This document shows, in pieces, positions 1 through 11,485 of a stretch of DNA of 64,000 bases. The stretch spans positions 217,427,022 to 217,491,021 of the forward strand of contig NC_133333.1 of NCBI RefSeq assembly GCF_042186555.1, read 5' to 3'. Made by a program: the position numbers and the translations under genes. The stretch is from Aquarana catesbeiana. Taxonomy: Eukaryota > Chordata > Amphibia > Anura > Ranidae. Within the stretch, counting starts at the first letter, position 1; every line of letters starts with the position of its first letter. Under the pieces are notes generated by a model, which was not told the DNA's origin, searched no databases, and was given only the letters and a program-made list of their open reading frames with translations.

Positions 1-796
1 AGTGACAGAACGGAGATCTGCCTGTGTGAACAAGGCAAATCTCCGTTCTGACAGGGGAGATCACACAGATTCTGTCTTTCTGCTATGCAGGAAGACGGAT
101 CGGTGTGTTGTCCCAGTGAGCCCTTCCCCCATACAGTTAGAACACACAGTGAGGGAACACAGTTAACCCCTTGAGCGCCCCTGATGTTAACCCCTTCCCT
201 GCCAGTGTCATTAGTACAATAACAGTGCATATTTTTAGCACTGATTACTGTAGTAATGTCACTGGTTCCCAAAAAAGTGTCCGTTAGGTGTCCGATCTGT
301 CCGCCGTAATGTCGCAGTCCCGCTAAAAATCACTGATCGCCGCCATTATTAGTAAAAAAGAAATGAATAATAAAAATGCTATAAATCTATCCCCTAGTTT
401 GATGACGCGATAACTTTTGCACAAACCAATCAATATACGCTTACTGGGATTTTTTTACCAAAAATATGTAGCAGAATACATATTGGCCTAAATTGATGAA
501 TACATTTTTTTACATTTTTTTTTTGGGGGAATGTTTTATAGCAGAAAGTAAAAAATGTAGGTTTTTTTTTCAAAATTGTCGCTCTTTTTTGTTTATAGTA
601 TAAAAAATAAAAATCGCAGAGGTGATCAAATACCACCAAAAGAAAGTTCTATTTGTGGGGGAAAAAAGGACATAAATTTTAAGTTCGGGTACAGCGTTGC
701 ACGACCGCACAATTGTCAGTTAAAATGACGCAGTGCCGTATCGCAAAAAATGGCCTGGTCATTACAGGGGTAAATCCTTTCGGGGCTAAAGTGGTT
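1..796. repeat. TTAA-bounded dispersed repeat, cut by the window start
   Basis: This is a non-coding interspersed repeat. Its right end reads ctaaagtggTTAAac near 790. The same sequence occurs in opposite orientation at 7889-9187. Shared blocks include the stretch around 'caatatacgctta', the block around 'gatcaaataccaccaaaag', and the phrase 'ttaaccccttccctgccag'. The short terminal repeat CCACTT...AAGTGG next to TTAA suggests a piggyBac-type non-autonomous element, since that superfamily targets TTAA; this is inference. No transposase coding is visible. The left part lies outside the window. The short open frames inside it are not genes. Confidence 0.7.
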
Positions 797-1112
797 AAAC
801 ATTGTATACAAAACCGTATATTTCTGCACTGAAACATGATCATGAGTTATGGTATGAAACATGTTTTGTCACTGTTTGAAAAGTGTCATGATTTTGAAGG
901 ATTTAGCTTTATTTTATTTTTAATTGTAATCTTCTGATAAGCCTTAGATCTGTTCTGTCTACTAATTGGCAATGCTAGATAAAAAACAATTCCTCTTTTG
1001 CAGCAAAAAATATCTAAAAATACTTTTTTAAAGTTAAAATGTTAGGAGTGCCGCTGCTTTATGTAAACCAAGGAATAATGTAAAATTAAAAAATATATAC
1101 CGGTATTAGACA
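797..1112. other. No recognised feature
   Basis: AT-rich sequence between two repeats. I see no coding potential and no clear repeat structure. Confidence 0.5.
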
Positions 1113-1418
1113 TACAGTGCCTTGAACAAGTATTCATACCCCTTGAAATTTTTCACATTTGCTGTCATGTTACAACCAAAAACATAAATGTATTTTATTG
1201 GGATTTTATGTAATAGACCAACACAAAGTGGCACATAATTGTGAAGTGGAAAGAAAATATCAAATGGTTTTCAAAATTTTTTTACAAATAAATATCTGAA
1301 AAGTGTGGCGTGCATTTGTATTCAGCCCCCCTGAGTCAATACTTTGTAGAACTACCTTTCGCTGCAATTACAGCTGCAAGTCTTTTTGGGGATGTCTCTA
1401 CCAGCTTTGAACATCTAG
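1113..1418 (-). mobile_element. Tc1-like transposon, one terminus only (truncated)
   Basis: The piece starts at tacagtgccttgaacaagta, a Tc1-type terminal inverted repeat, next to a TA. It continues through the subterminal region and into a decayed 3' part of a minus-strand transposase ('ctttgtagaactacctttcg', 'attacagctgcaagtc'). The sequence stops abruptly near 1418, where an unrelated element begins. The terminus resembles, but is not the same as, the element at 3553-5179, so two Tc1 subfamilies are present. Confidence 0.75.
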
Positions 1419-1420
1419 AG

Positions 1421-1654
1421 CAGAGGTAGGCAACCTTTTGAGCACAGTGTGCTGAAAAATGTTTTCAAAGAAATTGAGCGTGCCGGTTTTATAACAAAAA
1501 AATGCCAGCTTCACACTCTGAATCACGAAAAGGATTTTTTATAAAGTAAATGCTGAAAACTACTTGAGTAGTAGTGAGAAATTAACATCCTGCACGCTCA
1601 CGCCTCAGATCAGCCCCAATTCATGCACTTTCACACCTTGAATCACTGTACCCC
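1421..1654. repeat. Start of a hAT-like element (left end only)
   Basis: It begins cagaggtaggcaaccttttg, which resembles the CAGxGGTxGGCAACC ends common in non-autonomous hAT elements. I could not find the matching right end downstream, so the element is either truncated or diverged. It leads directly into the 29-bp minisatellite. Confidence 0.4.
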
Positions 1655-2225
1655 CCTGCACGTATGCCCCACCTCTGTACCCCCCTGCTCATCTGTCCCA
1701 CCACTGTAACCCCTGTACATCTTCCCCACCACTTTACCACCCTGCTCATCTGCCCCACCATTGTACCCCCTTTTTCATCTGCCCCACCATTGTACCCCCT
1801 TTTTCATCTGCCCCACCATTGTACCCCCTTTTTCATCTGCCCCACCATTGTACCCCCTTTTTCATCTGCCCCACCACTGTACCTCCCTGCACATCTGCTC
1901 CACCGCTGTATCCCCATGCTCTTCTGTCTCACTACTGAATCACCATCTCATCTGTCCTAACACTGAACTCATCTGCCCCACCATTGTAACCCGCTTTCTC
2001 ATCTGCCTTACCAATGTACCTCCTGCACATCTTTCTCACCTCTTTACCTCCCTGCTCTTCTGCCCCACCTCTGTTCCCCCTGCTCTCCTGCCCCACCACT
2101 GTTACCCCCTGCTCATCTGTCCCACCAATACACCTCCTATCACATCTGCCCCACCGCTGTACCCTCCTGCTCCTCTGTCCCACCTCTGAACCCCTCCTGC
2201 TTATCTGCTCCAGTACTGTACCCTC
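1655..2225. repeat. Minisatellite, 29-bp unit
   Basis: Tandem copies of a unit like catctgccccaccattgtac followed by ccccttttt. Successive CATC starts at 1747, 1776, 1805, 1834 and 1863 give an exact 29-bp period; the flanking copies are more diverged. Since 29 is not a multiple of 3 and the unit lacks stops, long open frames run through it in more than one frame and on both strands. These are repeat artefacts, not genes. Confidence 0.9.
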
Positions 2226-3305
2226 TTCTCATCTATGATATGTGTGATATGCAGAGTGGTGAAAGGAAGCAGAGATGAGACACATCTACCTGTCCTGGCA
2301 CACTCATCCTGCTGATCCACCTCTCGCATCCAGCCCACGTGCTTGTATGTGATGTGTGTGATGTGTGGGATGTCACATACAAGCATCTGGAATGGATGCC
2401 CAATGATGGGCTCAGGTCAGGTGTATTTTCTGAAAGCAGTGGGCCTGTGTGCAGGATCATAAGTTGGGTCCCCGCAGCTAAAAAACAGTTTCTGTGCCAC
2501 AGCAAAAGTTGGGTGTGATTTTCATTGCGCTGAATACTGGCTGTGGCTTAAAAGGACACAGAGTGTAGGGGTTCAGTAGTAAGTGACACAAAGGTTCAGG
2601 AATAATTTCAACAAAGTTCCCTGAAGCTCAACAGTAATTCCACAAACTGTCACCTGATTGGGGTTTTCTCAATCACAGTGAAATCGCTTCTTTCTGAGAT
2701 TGGTAGTGGCAACCAAGCGAGTCATCTTCCTCCAGATGGTGGCCGGGGCTAGCAGGACTGTGATTGGCTTTAGCAGTGGCCAATCAGGCAGGCCCTTGCA
2801 ATACACATAGATGAATCTAAATAAAATTGAAAAAGAAAATTGTAGAATGTATAGCCAGCTTTACACTAGTGCTAGATGACACTGTTACTTGTGCTGCTGG
2901 TGATCAGCATTGAGCGGTCTCCCTTTCCTCTCACAGTCGCCTGGTGTGTGAGAGGAGAAAGAGAGACCACTGGAAAACATGGTTCCGAGACAATTGCTCT
3001 GACACTATACCTTCTTTTTGTGATCTGCTGTGTCCAATAAGGAGCATGCAAGAACACAGTAAAAAGGGACATTTAAAAATGGTCTCCTGTACTGAGGAAT
3101 GCACCGTTTGTCCTCAACACAACAGACGGACAGCAAAAGGTTAATTGCCTTCATGTGTAGACGCCTTTAGTTACATTGTTCTCAGCTCTGTTTGAGGAGT
3201 ACAGAACCCCCTCACTTTTATGTTATACAGAAGAGTCCTGTAGTCCTCTTCTAGGGTGACAACACTGCTCCTCCATAAATATAGTGCAGTGAGTGAGCAT
3301 TATCA
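2226..3305. other. No gene recognised; old repeat fragments
   Basis: There are short imperfect repeats (gtgtgatgtgtgggatgtca near 2350) and, at 3220-3270, the phrase ctagggtgacaacactgctc. That phrase recurs near 28200 and 61650, so it belongs to a dispersed family. No coding evidence. Confidence 0.45.
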
Positions 3306-3552
3306 CTCTAGGACAGTGGTCTCCAAACTGTGGCCTGGGGGGCCAGATGTGGCCCTTTGCTTGTTTTTATCTGGCCCTTGGGTCATTATTCCCCCCACTG
3401 TCAGCAACAGCGGGGCATAGATCTTGCCACTGACACCGACAATGAGGTACTGGTCCTCTGACTGATACCAACAATGGGGCACTATTCCTCCTATTGATAC
3501 CAATGATGGGGCACTATTCCTCCCAATAAAACCCAATGGTGGGTCACTGTTA

Positions 3553-5179
3553 AAGTGCCTTGCAAAAGTATTCACCCCCTTGGCATTTTTCGTGTTTTGT
3601 TGCCTCACAACCTGGAATTAACATGGATTGTTTGAGGATTTGCATCATTTAATTTACAGAACATGCCTACAACTTTTAAGATTTTTTTTATTGTGAAGCA
3701 AACAACAAATAGGACAAAATAACAGAAAAAGTCAATATGCATAACTATTCACTCCCCTAAAGTAAATGCTTTGTAGAGCCACCTTTTACAGCTATCACAG
3801 CTCCAAGTCGCTTTGGATAAGTCTCTATGAGCTTGCCACATCTTACCACTGGGATTTTTGCCCATTCCTCCTTGCAAAACTGCTCCAGCTCCTTCAAGTT
3901 GGATGGTTTGTGCTTGTGAACAGCAATCTTTAAGTCTGACCATAGATTTTCTATGGAATTGAGGTCTGGGCTTTGACTAGGCCATTCCAACACATTTACA
4001 TGTTTCCCCTTAAACCACTTAAGTGTTGCTTTAGCCGTGTGTTTGGGGTCATTGTCCTGCTGGAAGGTGAACCTCCGTCCTAGCCTCAAATCACACACAG
4101 AGTGGTACAGGTTTTGCTCAAGAATATCCCTGTATTTAGCACCATCCATCTTTCCCTCAACTCTGACCAGTTTCCCAGTCCCGACTGCTGAAAAACATCC
4201 CCACAGCATAAATGCTGCCACCACCATGCTTTACTGTGGGGATGGTGTTCTTTGGGTGATGTGATATGTTGGGCTTGCGCCAGACATAGCGTTTTCTTTG
4301 ATGGCCAAAAAGTTACATTTTAGTCTCATCAGACCAGAGCACCTTCCTCCATACATTTTGGGAGTCTCCCACATGCCTTTCTGCAAACTCAAAAAGTGCC
4401 ATTTTGTTTTTTGCTGAAAGTAATGGCTTTCTTCTGGCCACTCTGCCATAATGCCCAACTCTATGGAGTGTACGGCTTATTGTCGTCCTATGTACAGATA
4501 CTCCAGTCTCTGCTTTGGAACTCTGCAACTCCTTCAGGTTTACGTTAGGTCTCTGTGCTGCCTCTCTGATTAATGCCCCCATCGCACCGTGAGTTTTGGT
4601 GTGCGGCCGTCTTTTGGCAGGTTTGCTGTTGTGCCATGTTCTTTCCATTTGGTTATGATAGATTTGATGGTGCTCCTAGGAATCATCAAAGATTTGGATA
4701 TTTTGTTATAGCCTAACCCTGACTTGTACTTCTCAACAACATTGTCCCTTACTTGTTTGGAGAGTTCCTTGGTCTTCATGGCAGTGTTTGGTTAGTGGTG
4801 CCTCTTGCTTAGGTGTTGCAGCCACTGGGGCCTTTCAAAAAGATGTGTATATGTAATGAAAGATCATGTGACACTTAGATTGCACACAGGTGGACATCAT
4901 TTCACTAATTATGTGACTTCTGAAGGTAATTGGTTGCACCAGAGCTTTTTATGGGCTTCATAACACAGGGGGTGAATACATACGCACATGCCAATTATCA
5001 TTTTTTTTATTTCTGAAAAATAGTTTTATATATATATTTTTCTAATTTTACTTCACCACCTTAGACTATTGTGTTCTGATCCATCACATATAATTCAGAT
5101 TAAAAAACATTAAACCAAAGGCTGTAATGTAACAAAATAGGTAAAAAACCAAGGGGGTGAATATTTCTGCAAGGCACTG
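3553..5179 (-). mobile_element. Tc1-like transposon, near full length
   Basis: It is about 1.63 kb, flanked by TA at 3551-3552 and 5180-5181. The left end aagtgccttgcaaaagtatt pairs with the right end, which ends tgcaaggcactg; both run on into a stretch with 'caccccctt'. It encodes a broken DDE transposase on the minus strand. It sits inside the tandem-repeat core of the hAT-like element, so it inserted later. Confidence 0.9.
3757..4779 (-). pseudogene. Tc1-like DDE transposase, frameshifted
   Basis: The family cuts and pastes its own transposon in the nucleus. On the minus strand the N-terminal part (4779-4570) begins MKTKELSKQVRDNVVEKYKS with a helix-turn-helix (SKSLMIPRSTIKSIITKWKE). A shifted frame (4648-4313) carries VSVHRTTISRTLHRVG and ends in the first catalytic Asp motif LWSDETKM. 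A third segment (4227-3757) has the second Asp (QQDNDPKHTAK) and the glutamate motif (SPDLNSIENLW), i.e. DD(34)E. All domains are present but spread over several frames, so it cannot make an active protein as it stands. The nominal start is the family's usual MKTKEL. Confidence 0.85.
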
Positions 5180-5393
5180 TATGTCCAATGACACCAATGG
5201 GACACTATTATTTGCACTGATGCCAATGATGGGGCACTATTTATCCCACTGATGCCAATGATGGGGCACTATGACAGGGCATTCTTTACACCAAGGCATT
5301 TTCTTCTCCCACTGGCCACAGTCCCCCCCCCTTAGTCTAAAGGACAGTAAACTGGCCCTTTGTTTAGAAAGTTTGGAGACCCCTGCTCGAGAA

Positions 5394-6538
5394 CATGAAG
5401 TGTGTTACCAGCAGGACCATAAAGTAAAAGTAAAACATGCCTGAAAAAAGAAATCACATCAGCACATCTAAGGATTGGTAAAGGCCAACATATTACATTT
5501 TGTTCTTGTTTGGATAAACTTTAAATGAAAAAGAATAAAAAAGGAGGCAGGTGTGTAGTCGTATTACAGATAAATGACAGGCCTCGGTAATGTGTGTGGC
5601 CGGTATTATAACACAGATATTTTAATGTCCGTCTGCCCTGCACTGGCTGGCACCACTCTGGGTGGCCCCATAGGTTCTGTGAAGGTTCACTCAGTGATGT
5701 GTCACTAGTCTGGAGATTGTGAGCAGTGCCCTCTACACAAATCAGATTCTATACAACTGATAACATACGGTATCTGTGAAGAGTTGCAGAAGCTTGTTTT
5801 GCAGTTTGGGAAAATATTTAAAGAACCACTAAAAATATTGTATTCTGATAATTGTATGCAGATGATACATGCAATTAAAATATTCAGTATTATAAATGTC
5901 TTTCATTTTTTGTGCCTTTAGTTATATTGCATGCAGGTAAAGCTGTCAAGGAAAATTAAAGGTGACATGGGTTGGGAAAATTATACTTGCCTTTTATTAA
6001 AGATTTAATTTTTACTTTAAACAAAATTCTGTTGCTGTTCTAGCACCCCTATTCGTGTTATAATGTGGTAAACATTAATAAACACCTGTGACCTGTGATA
6101 TAAAAAGGAATTCATATACTTAATATTATCAGTACATACAGTATACTAACCACTTTAAGAGTATAAGAATTTTCATGATTGTACTATTGCAGTAATTCTT
6201 CTATTACACCATTTTTTTCATTCTTACTTTTAGGCATTTTTTTCACATTGGCACAAAAATAAGATTCTTTATATTCCTAATTTCCACCGATTACACCCTG
6301 ACTTCAGAGTCTCAGCACCAGCAAAAGATTCACAATCTATAGATCCGAGTCTTTTCTTGGGGCTCATACTGATCACAACAGGGCAACTCCTGGTGCGGAG
6401 ACTTTTGCTGTGACAAAGATTTTCAAACAAGTGTATAAAATCTATTATTATATTACAGATATTTATTTTGACTGTAAAGATGAATTCCAGGTGTGGATAT
6501 TTTTATATAGTTGCGTTGGTCCAGCTTAGATTAATGTT
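5394..6538. other. No gene recognised
   Basis: AT-rich intergenic sequence without convincing open frames, terminal repeats or tandem repeats that I can define. Confidence 0.45.
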
Positions 6539-6558
6539 ACAATGTATTTACCATACCT

Positions 6559-6993
6559 GGAAGCTGGAAATCACTGTGATCCCCACTAGCTTCCTGGTCC
6601 CGTGCCAGGTGGCTGCCCAGCTTCCATTCTGAACACAGGAGGTCAGTCTCTTGGCATGAGCGCAACTCAGAGAACGCTTTGCATTTTTGAAATGAATGCA
6701 TCCCATTACTCCATCCTGTCCAATCAGAGAACGTTTTGCATACATTGATAAATGAAATGTGTTCTGTAAATGGTGTCCATGTTGAACGATCAACTTCTTG
6801 TGCTCAGATTGCAGCCGGGCATGGCAGTCTTCTGGCATGGGCCTCAGAAGCAATTGGAGATCACTGGAGTAGCGGTGTTTCTTTTTTTAATCAGGTAATT
6901 TTTTATCTAAGTATTTTCAGATAGTCAAATACAAATAATACAACAAGTATCTCAGAGTAGCGGTGTTTACTTCAGTGATTTCCAGCTTCCAGA
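6559..6993. repeat. Inverted-repeat element
   Basis: The left arm cctggaagctggaaatcact (6557-6576) is answered by agtgatttccagcttccaga (6975-6994). Outside the arms, a second pair of related phrases (ttggtccagctta... and gctggaccaatgtaacaatg) suggests a larger or compound element. No coding region. Family not recognised. Confidence 0.55.
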
Positions 6994-7087
6994 GGCATTG
7001 GCCAGATAGCTGGACCAATGTAACAATGTATAAAATAACCATACCTGGAATTTTTTAAGTGTTAGCAATGAGTACATAAAAGCTCTC

Positions 7088-7230
7088 ATAATGGTACATT
7101 GGCGCTTAATAAAAATCAGGGTGGATAAAAATCAATGATTTAAAAAAAAAAAAACAAACAGTTTTTTTTAATCTAAATCAGATTTTTTTATTTAGATCTA
7201 TTTTTTTTTTTTAATCAAACTTATTTTAAT
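7088..7230. repeat. AT-rich end of a dispersed repeat
   Basis: It contains cagggtggataaaaatcaat followed by runs of A and T and the phrase aaatcagatttttttattta. A related phrase (gatttaaattgagttgattt) lies at 9382-9405, so the two may be ends of one element that later received the insertions at 7446-7670 and 7889-9187. The link is inference. Confidence 0.35.
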
Positions 7231-7445
7231 AAGATGCTTTTGGAGTAAAAATGTATCTAAAGATAGTTTTCTATTTAGGACACATTAATAATTGAGTTTA
7301 TTCAGCAGGAAATGGAGCTTAGTTATGTAGCATGAGGCTGTATATTCTGCAAAATTTACATTTTTGGTAAACTCATTCAATGAATCCAAGCTCTGCAAGC
7401 AAAGATAACATGCACTGCAATGATGCATTCACACAATGGGGTTGA

Positions 7446-7670
7446 TTTACTCAAAGCAAATCCACTTTGCACTACAAGTGCACTTGGAAGTGCAGTCGCT
7501 GCAGATCTGAGGGGAAGATCTGAGATGAGGGGAAGCTCTGCTGATTTTATCATCCAATCATGTACAGGCAAAAAAGCTGTTTTAAATTTACCTTGCATTT
7601 CCCCTTCAGATCTACAGCGACTGCACTTCCAAGTGCACTTGTAGTGCAAAGTGGATTTGCCTTTAGTAAA
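7446..7670. repeat. Foldback MITE with about 71-bp terminal inverted repeats
   Basis: The left arm 7446-7516 (tttactcaaagcaaatccac to gaggggaa) pairs almost perfectly with the right arm 7599-7670 (ttcccctt to ctttagtaaa). The arms are separated by about 80 bp. The open frames on both strands are caused by this symmetry. Its ends resemble those of the elements at 38590-38755 and 28285-28370 (tttactaaaactgg), but the interior differs. Confidence 0.85.
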
Positions 7671-7888
7671 CAAAACACAAAGTCACAGTAACCATGAGAT
7701 AAAACAAAATTCAGCAATATTCCTTTATCCCATTGTTTTGCAAATCTATGTACACTACAAACTGTATGATTAAATCAGTTCTGATATCGCTGTTTTACTA
7801 ACCTGACAGCTTATTACTCTAAATAGGAAACCTTCATTTTGTTTGCAAATATTATAGATTCTAACTACCAGCAAGAATAAGTCCTTAC

Positions 7889-9187
7889 ATTTAACCACTT
7901 CAGCCCCAGAAGGATTTACCCCCTTCCTGACCAAGTCCTTTTTTGCAATTCTGCACTGCGTCGCTTTAAATGACAATTGCGCGGTCGTTCAACGTTGTAC
8001 CCAAACAAAATTGACGTCCTTTTTTTCCCACAAATAGAGCTTTCTTTTGGTGGTATTTGATCACCTCTGTGGATTTTATTTTTTGCGCTATAAACAAAAA
8101 AGAGCGACAATTTTGAAAAAAAAAGCAATATTTATTACTTTTTGCTATAATAAATATCCCCCAAAAATATATAAAAAACAAATTTCTTCCACAGTTTAGG
8201 CCGATATGTATTCTTCTACATATTTTTGGTAAAAAATAATTGCAATAAGCGTATATTGATTGGTTCGCGCAAAAGTTATCACGTCTACAAAATAGGGGAT
8301 AGATTTATGGCATTTTTATTATTATGAATTTTTTTTATTAGTAATGGCAGCGATCTGCGATTTTTATCATGACTGCGACATTGCGGTGTACAGATTGGAC
8401 ACTTTTGACACTATTTTGGGACCACTGACATTTAGGCTACTTTCACACTGGGATGGGTGCCGTCATTTTAGGGGCGCTATTTGGCCGCTAGCGATTTTAA
8501 CCCCCACTAGCAGCCGAAAAAGGGTTAAAACCGGCAGTTTGGCGGCGCTGCCCCATTGTTTTCAATGGGCAGAAGCGCTTTAGGAGCGTTGCAGAGATGC
8601 TCCTTGCAGGACTTTTTTGACTGTCCTGCAAGCGCACCGCTCCAGTGTGAAAGCCCGAGAGACAGGTGAGGCTCTTTACAGGCACTATGCAGGCACTATT
8701 TCTAGTGCTGTAGCACCTGTAAAGCGACTCAGTGTGAAAGTAGCCGTATACAGCGATCAGTACTATAAAAATGCACTGATTACTGTGTAAATGTCAATGG
8801 CAGGGAAGGGGTTAAACACTAGGGGGCGATCAAGGGGTTAAGTGTGTTTCCTCAGCATGTTCTAACTGTAGGGGGATGGGCTCACTAGAACATGACAGAG
8901 ATCACTGCTCCCGATCACTGGGAGCAGTAGATCCCTCTCATGTTGCAAGGCAGAACAGGGAAATGCCTTGTTTACATAGGCATCTCCCCATTCTGCCTCT
9001 CCGCGCCATGATTGCGGGCCACTGGCAGACATCGAGTTCGTGGGAACCGCAGGCTCACTCCCGTGGCGCGCGGCTGGCATGCGCCCGCTAGTCACGGCTG
9101 TTGCAGCGACGTATGGGTACGTAATTTTTGCGCACCGGTGCCACTTTACCGATGTATATCGGCGTGAGCCGGTCAGCAAGTGGTTAG
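7889..9187. repeat. TTAA-bounded dispersed repeat, complete copy with nested MITE
   Basis: It starts ttTTAACCACTTcagcccc and ends gtcagcaagtggttag. It is the reverse-oriented relative of 1-796: the Ala-rich and Phe-rich short frames of both copies come from the same sequence read on opposite strands. Its right part is GC-rich and divergent. A MITE (8434-8745) is nested within the block that is continuous in the other copy. The piggyBac-type assignment rests on TTAA and short CCACTT/AAGTGG ends only. Confidence 0.7.
8434..8745. repeat. Nested MITE with ggctactttcacactg ends
   Basis: The left end ggctactttcacactg (8434) pairs with cagtgtgaaagtagcc (8730-8745), a perfect 16-bp inverted repeat. 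The interior has hairpin-prone sequence (agtcctgcaag/cttgcaggact). The TTTCACAC core of the end recurs at 38388-38771, 40131-40368 and 55407-55803, so these look like members of one terminal-repeat family with unrelated interiors. Confidence 0.8.
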
Positions 9188-9189
9188 AG

Positions 9190-10540
9190 AGCACCTGTCA
9201 TTCAAATCTATCATTGCAGCACCTGTTAGCGGGCATCCGCTCACCTGCTGCCGCCATGTCCCTCCCCTTGTTGTGTCACTGCCACATCACCAGCCATCCC
9301 ATTAAAGTGAATGCGACTGTCGGTGAGTCAACAGCGGGTCAGAGGAGGAGCCGCTGCGGGAGTTGCTCTTTAAAAATTATGATTTAAATTGAGTTGATTT
9401 AAATCAAGCCTTTTTACTATCAGAGTTAAACATGGTAAAAAGTAGGCAGATTGTCCAAATATAAGTTGAATAAATGTGTTTAAAATATAAGAGCAGCTTG
9501 CAAACACTTCCATCTCTTGCTAGTAGAGATTCCACTCCACTGGGTTCACATAAAGATAAGTACATAATATTATATGGTCTCCATAGCTAAAAACTATATA
9601 GCAGAAAATCACTGCTGGTGAACCAATCATTTTAATTTAAACTGCATGTCCTAAGAGAATATACCTGCTGTGAATGTTTGGTGAATTTCACATTTGCTGC
9701 TTTATACAGTATACTGTACAATATATATATATATACACCTAATAAGCACACACACCACTGTTGTGGAAATTAAGCTATACTGCCCATAGCAAATAAAAAA
9801 TTTGATACTTATTTTTGTTTTTTCTTATAGTCTTTTTTGAAGGTTTTCGAGGTGAGAGTTTCCATTTTACTAAATATTTAGATGAAGATTGTCTACAAAA
9901 TAGAAATACAACACCACCCATACCGCAGCCAGAATGGACAACTGCCAGAGAGGAAACCAGTCTTTCTAAAACTGAACTCATGATATCCCCCCGGCTTTTC
10001 TCTTAAGATCAATAGTACAACTATCAGTCCCACTTCATAGTTTTAGGTGCAGTCCTGACCTTTCTTTTCAGCCCCACATCCATTCACTGTACAAATCCTG
10101 CCGCCTTAGCCTCTGTTACATTTCCAAAATATGCCAATTTCTAACCAATTACAGCACCAAACTACTAATCCATAATTGCCAAAATTTCCAAAAAAATTAC
10201 AGGAGCACTTGTGTGTCCAGCAAGCAACTGTAGGTTGAGAATGTACTTTAATTATAGGTGTCACATTTGAAAATTAGCATGGTTCTACAAGAGGCATATT
10301 AACACACATTGTAAAACATTTGTGTGAAATCTGTAGTTATGGGGCTAATGATACATAAAAGTAAATAAAACCGACAACAAAACACTGCTAACATGTTAAC
10401 GCTGATTCCAAAAAGGTGGGTGGGAGGTGCTAGGGCAGGTACACAGCAACTGATCCCAGAACATAGTGGGCAGGGGACAACTAAATTTAAAGTGGGACTG
10501 TTCTGACAAATCCGGGACAGTTGATAAGTATGCTAATCCA
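9190..10540. other. No gene recognised
   Basis: Mixed AT-rich sequence with a short (TA)n at 9722-9735. The largest open frame (9815-10006) has no domain I recognise and no splice context. I see nothing supportable. Confidence 0.45.
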
Positions 10541-10542
10541 TT

Positions 10543-11195
10543 CACTTGATACTTCTCACCTTGACTACACCTTGACCCTACTACACTCAACTCCCTCTTC
10601 TTTGGCCTACCTCTACCATAGTCATGTCCTCTTCAGTCTATCATGAATGCTGCTGCCAGACTCATTCACTTTACCAACTATTCTGTATCTGCCACCCATC
10701 TCTTCCAGTCCCTCCACTGGCTTCTGATTGCCCAAAGAATACAATTCATAACATTAACAATGACATACAAAGTTGTTCCACAACTCTGTCCTGAGCTACA
10801 ACACCAATCTTATCTCAAAAGATCCCCTCTTCATTAGTTTTTATGTCACCTCCTCCTATGCTTGCCTCCAGGACTTCTCCAGAGCCTCCACCATCCTCTG
10901 AAACTCCCTACCCCAACCTGAAGGCTATCTCCTAATCTGTCTACTTTTAGGTGATCCCTACAAATTCATCTTATCAGGGAATTCCACCTTTACTTAACAA
11001 CTGCTTTTTACTTTCTCGAACAACTCAGCCGCCTACAGTTATTGCCTTTTGTATCATTTGCTCTAATCTTTCACAAGCAGGGCCCTCCTAACTCTCTTGT
11101 CTTGTGTTGTAATGTAACTGTACTGTCTTACTCTGTTCTGTCTTAAAGCACTGCGCAAACTGCTGGCGCTATATAAATCCTGTATAGTAATAAAA
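10543..11195 (+). mobile_element. L2-type LINE, 3' fragment
   Basis: The plus-strand frame at 10643-10837 reads MNAAARLIHFTNYSVSATHL and then FQSLHWLLIAQRIQF, a good match to the C-terminal end of L2/CR1-clade ORF2 (NAAARL...LHWLPV..RI.FK). The 3' end holds gctggcgctatataaatcct, an L2-like tail, followed by an A-rich stretch. The reverse transcriptase core is missing, so it is 5'-truncated and inactive. Confidence 0.7.
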
Positions 11196-11485
11196 AAAAA
11201 ATAATGATCTGCCTTTCTGCCAGTGGAGGGCACTGCTGCTCTCTCTATAAAGCAATTTCAGCTTTTCTCAGGCAGAGTTGGCTATCATAACCAAAGTGAC
11301 CAGGTTGGAGCATCACTTGTGACAGAAGGGGCTGGTAACCGGTAAAACAATGCAAATTTGTACTTTAAAGAAATTGTTTAGTATTTGGGGAGATTTACAT
11401 TGATTAAGCATACAAAGGGACATAAATGTAGCCAAGTCAGAGGGAAATAAGCTTCTGCATAATTATTAGCCTGTACTTTTATAAT

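Larger units (their letters stand above)
3314..5385. mobile_element. hAT-like non-autonomous element interrupted by a Tc1 transposon
   Basis: The terminal inverted repeat is cagtggtctccaaact on the left and agtttggagacccctg on the right (written on the plus strand as gtttggagacccctg). The flanking 8-mers are ctctagga (3306-3313) and ctcgagaa (5386-5393), which match at 6 of 8 positions, as expected for an old 8-bp hAT target duplication. Inside is a degenerate tandem repeat of about 30 bp (gatgccaatgatggggcact), which the Tc1 insertion at 3553-5179 splits into two parts. No hAT transposase is present. Confidence 0.75.

Noticed and set aside
1664..2189. Overlapping 98-142-residue open frames on both strands
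   Set aside because: Products of the 29-bp minisatellite.
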